64,000 nt of DNA from Pygmaiobacter massiliensis (lineage in GTDB: Bacteria; Bacillota; Clostridia; Oscillospirales; Ruminococcaceae). A program made the translations under genes and the position numbers. The stretch covers positions 124,001 through 188,000 of the forward strand of contig JALFTI010000021.1 in NCBI GenBank assembly GCA_022778585.1, given 5' to 3'. Shown piece after piece: positions 60,650 to 64,000 of this stretch. The notes under the pieces were generated by a model. It did no database searches and was not told where the DNA came from. It worked only from the letters and a program-made list of their open reading frames with translations. The first letter of the stretch is position 1. Every line of letters begins with the position of its first letter.

Positions 60650-62164
60650 TTACAGGGTGTGCATCAGGTCCCGGGTGGCAAGGTACAAATCATCATACAG
60701 CTTGCGGTACTTTTTGTACTGCTCGTGGCGCTCGGGGTCCGGGGTGAAGGTGCGGGCGGGTTTAATAATCTGGCCCAGGGCCTCAAAGTCCCGGTAAAGC
60801 CCCGCGCCAATGCCGGCCATCAGCGCGTCGCCGTAGCTTGCGCCAATGGTCACCGCAGCAAGCTGCAGCGGTTCGCCGATCACATCTGCCACAATCTGCA
60901 TCCACAAGGGGTTTTGGGTACCGCCGCCCACCGCCATAATGCGGGACAGCGGAATATTGTTTTCCTTTAAAATATCCACATGCTGGCCCACCGCATAGGC
61001 TACGCTTTCCAGCGCGGCCCGGTACAGGTGGCGCTTGGTGTGCCGGTCGGTCAGGCCGAAGATAACTCCTTTTGCGTTGGGGTCGTTGATGGGGGTGCGC
61101 TCGCCGCTGGTCATATAGGGAAGCATCACCAAACCGTCGCTGCCGGGGGCAATCTCATCCAGCCCTTCCATCATGGTCTGGAACGCGTTGGCGCCGCCCG
61201 CCTTTTGCTGTTCTAGCGCTTCGGGGAACAGGTTGTCCCGGAACCATTTGGTAACGGTGCCGCAGTTGTTGGTGCCGGCCGCCACGCTGAAGGTGCCGGG
61301 CACCGTAAAGTTGTTGCCCCGCACCCGGTCGTCGTAGACCAAGTGGTCGGTGCAGCAGTAGATGAAGATGGAGGAACCAAACTGTACCATCATATCGCCG
61401 GGGTGCAAAACGCCGGTGCTGATGGATTCGGCAGTGGAGTCGCCGGTGCCCACCGTGACCGGGGTGCCGACCGCAAGGCCGGTCTCGGCGGCGGCCTGCT
61501 CGGTTACATAGCCTGCCACATCGCAGGAAACGCGGCCTTCGGGCAGCTGGTCGGGCCGGCAGAACAAGCTGCACTCTTCGGCCCGGATGCTGCCGTCTGG
61601 GTTATACATGGGCCGCAGCGAGGCGAGACCCAAAAACCGGTCCACCACATATTCGCCGGTCAGCTTGGCCACCAGGTAGGAAGAGCCGGGCAAAAATTTA
61701 TAGGTTTTTTCGTAAACCTCCGGCTCGTTGTTGCGAATCCACAAAATTTTGGCGCATACATCGCCCGAGCAAAGCGGCCGGCCGAACAGCTCCTGCACCC
61801 GCTTTTCGCCGTAGTATTCGGTCAGGTACTGAATTTCCTTCTGGCTGCGGGCGTCAATGCCGTACAAAATGGCCTTGCGCAGCGGCCGGCAGTTTTCATC
61901 CACCGGCAAACAGCAGGTGCCCAGGGTGGAAACCCCCACCGCTGCAATCTGGTCGGCGGCAAGCTTACTTTTTTCCAAAAGGGTATGGCTGAGAATGCAA
62001 AAATCCTTCCACCACACCTGCTCGGCGTCGTGCTCGTAATAGTTGGGCTTGGGGTTTTCCATGCCATGGGGGGTGGCTGCGCTTGCCACAATCTGCCCGG
62101 TCTGGTCCACAATGACGCCTTTGCTTTCGTTGGTGCCAATATCAATGCCCATTAAGTATTTCAT
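60650..62164 (-). CDS. FGGY family carbohydrate kinase (xylulokinase-like)
   Basis: YLMGIDIGTNESKGVIVDQTGQIVASA; GTGDSTAESISTGVLHPGDMMVQFGSS; ALESVAYAVGQHVDIL; MAVGGGTQNPLWMQIVADV. Confidence 0.93.
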   Translation of the reverse strand: MKYLMGIDIGTNESKGVIVDQTGQIVASAATPHGMENPKPNYYEHDAEQVWWKDFCILSHTLLEKSKLAADQIAAVGVSTLGTCCLPVDENCRPLRKAILYGIDARSQKEIQYLTEYYGEKRVQELFGRPLCSGDVCAKILWIRNNEPEVYEKTYKFLPGSSYLVAKLTGEYVVDRFLGLASLRPMYNPDGSIRAEECSLFCRPDQLPEGRVSCDVAGYVTEQAAAETGLAVGTPVTVGTGDSTAESISTGVLHPGDMMVQFGSSIFIYCCTDHLVYDDRVRGNNFTVPGTFSVAAGTNNCGTVTKWFRDNLFPEALEQQKAGGANAFQTMMEGLDEIAPGSDGLVMLPYMTSGERTPINDPNAKGVIFGLTDRHTKRHLYRAALESVAYAVGQHVDILKENNIPLSRIMAVGGGTQNPLWMQIVADVIGEPLQLAAVTIGASYGDALMAGIGAGLYRDFEALGQIIKPARTFTPDPERHEQYKKYRKLYDDLYLATRDLMHTL

Positions 62165-62289
62165 AAAATCTGCCCACTCCTTCCATAAGCCGGCAGGCGG
62201 CTTTTTTGCTGCGGCCCTGTCATGTGCCGCTTCTTTCCTGAAAAGCCCCGGTATATATTAATATATATAAGGTAAGAGAAGGTGCTTTT

Positions 62290-63099
62290 TTACAGGGTGG
62301 CGCGGTACTCGTACACCTGCTGCATGAACACCTTAACCCGCTCGGGATCTACAATGTTTGCAAATTTGCCGTCTACCTTGAAAGCGGTACCCACACAGGC
62401 GCCGTCGCTGATGGCAAGCTTTTCCTTTACATTGGCAGCGGTGCAGCCGGTATTGCAGAACACAGGCACACCCTCCGAAGCGGCGCGCACCTCTTCAATC
62501 AGGCTGGAGTTGGTCTCCTCGCCGGCGCTGGTGCCGGACACGCACAAGGCATCGGGGAAGCAGTGGAAGATCAGCGAATGCAGAATCTTCTTCATCGGCC
62601 GTTCGGCCAGGTAAGCGTCCGACTCGGGGTTTACCTTATAAAGCAGCTTCAAATCGTCCAGCCCCAAAGCCTTTTTGCGCCGCAGTGTTTCGGCAATGTT
62701 GGTGTCGGTAATGCCGCTTTCGCCCATGTAAGCGCCAGTAAAGGTAGAGCGCACGAAGTTTGCCCCGGTGGCGGCGGCCAGGTCAATGGAGGCAATGGGA
62801 TTGGAGACGATATTTACACCGAATGGGATTTTGATATCCCGCTTCAGCTCGCCCACAATGCGCCCCATAGCGCCCACGGTTACATAGGAAACCTGCTTTT
62901 GGTAAGGCAGGCTGAATTCGTTGGCGATCAAAACACCGTCCACACCGCCGTCCTGCAGGGCATTCAGCTCATAGCGGGCAGTTTCTACCACCTTTTCCAT
63001 GGTGTCCTCTTTTGTGTAAAGCGGGTCGCCAGGCATGGCGCGCAGGTGCAGAAGAGCGATAATGGGCTTTTTTACCCCAAACAGTTCTTCGGTCCACAT
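62290..63099 (-). CDS. BtpA/SgcQ family TIM-barrel protein
   Basis: KKPIIALLHLRAMPGDP...DGVLIANEFSLPY...PFGVNIVSNPIASIDLAAATGANFVRSTFTGAYMGESGI. Confidence 0.88.
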   Translation of the reverse strand: MWTEELFGVKKPIIALLHLRAMPGDPLYTKEDTMEKVVETARYELNALQDGGVDGVLIANEFSLPYQKQVSYVTVGAMGRIVGELKRDIKIPFGVNIVSNPIASIDLAAATGANFVRSTFTGAYMGESGITDTNIAETLRRKKALGLDDLKLLYKVNPESDAYLAERPMKKILHSLIFHCFPDALCVSGTSAGEETNSSLIEEVRAASEGVPVFCNTGCTAANVKEKLAISDGACVGTAFKVDGKFANIVDPERVKVFMQQVYEYRATL

Positions 63100-63901
63100 A
63101 AAAGCTACAACTCCTTCGCTTTTGGCGCGGCAGCCGGATACTACCGGGTGCAAGCGCAATTTTTCCATATATTATTATATTACAGGTAAATGCGGGCGTT
63201 TTCAAGCAAAAGACAATACCAATACATACAAAATAAAGCGTACATTTTGGTACAAAAGGGAAAACTGCAGGCTTTTTTGCGGCCAAAATGTGAAAAAACA
63301 AAAAAGAAGATGAAAAAGTAAAACAAAACTTTTATTATCAAAATAAAAACTTTTTATTATCTGCCAGTTTCTACCGGAAAAAAGTGAAAAGAAAGTGCAC
63401 GAAACTGGGAAATGTGCCCAAAATGTACTTACAAGCCCCGCCCAAATAAAACTTATTAAAAAATTGTGAATGAATTGTAAACCAAATAAAAATGGCTTAT
63501 TAAACAAGTTTTTGCAAATAAAACTGAACAAAATAAGCAAAAAACCGGGCGTTTATAAAATGCTTTTTGGCCGATTTCTACAATAATTTAGCGGGATATT
63601 GGTTGAAATCAACATTGACTTGGCTGGTTTGAATCTGTAAAATGCTAATAGAACCATACAGTACATATCAACCGGGTTGCCGGTTGCGGGTGTGGTTTTC
63701 ATTTTTGGCTATAAATACTGCGGCAGCTGCAGCGGTAAAGTCTGCGGTGTGTACCTGCCCGAAAGCAAAGCGTGCGAAGCGGGATGCGTGCTTTGCCCGG
63801 CGGGACAAAGGCTGGAAGGTTGCAGTTGGCGGCGCGGTATTTGTGCATAAGCGGCATGCCTTGGCGTGCCAACTTGAGTTACGAGGAGGTTAATAGTAAC
63901 T

Positions 63902-64000
63902 ATGACAATTTATTCATTGTTGACTGACCTTGCGATCGCTTCGTTGCTGATCCTGATTGGTCAGTTCCTGCGCTCCAAGCTGAAATTCTTCCAGGAGTTC
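63902..64000 (+). CDS. Partial N-terminus of a membrane transporter (GltS sodium/glutamate symporter-like)
   Basis: MTIYSLLTDLAIASLLILIGQFLRSKLKFFQEF, cut off by window end; GAGGAGG RBS. Confidence 0.5.
   Translation, partial: MTIYSLLTDLAIASLLILIGQFLRSKLKFFQEF

Noticed and set aside
1-64000. CRISPR arrays, tRNA/rRNA genes, IS elements, prophage
   Set aside because: No regularly spaced repeats, cloverleaf/T-arm motifs, transposase or phage structural ORFs were seen by reading both strands; a tRNAscan/ISfinder run would be needed to be certain

Overview
This 64 kb window looks like ordinary chromosome from a moderately GC-rich Clostridia/Oscillospiraceae-like Firmicute (taxonomy inferred from gene content only). 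I saw no rRNA, tRNA, CRISPR array, prophage or IS element. Recognisable blocks: creatininase-family protein; a large membrane protein; a zinc-ribbon/DUF5685-like/J-domain trio; an ABC transporter pair; two EamA transporters; a TraX homologue; a class A PBP; pnp; a decayed HEPN + Sel1-repeat gene pair; fructose-6-phosphate aldolase/transaldolase; a MarR-ABC-ABC operon; metG and a FemABX-like gene; glgC-glgD-glgA; a GH25 lysozyme; a compact type IV pilus/type II secretion-like cluster with PilT as its only ATPase; an HxlR-type regulator with a TetR-C-like tail next to an Old-Yellow-Enzyme-type reductase; AraC/isochorismatase/sodium symporter/gamma-glutamyltransferase genes; and a GntR-associated carbohydrate cluster (BtpA/SgcQ, FGGY kinase, TIM-barrel epimerase, NagB-like, PfkB, cupin). 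The most interesting locus is 16983-20610. It is a SWT1-like HEPN gene followed by a very long Sel1-repeat gene, broken by four separate -1 frameshifts and one in-frame amber codon, while the flanking genes are intact. Second is the HxlR-TetR_C-like regulator, with a terminator-like hairpin just before its RBS and related palindromes nearby. No homology search or structure prediction was run. Family calls come from reading the translated sequences.
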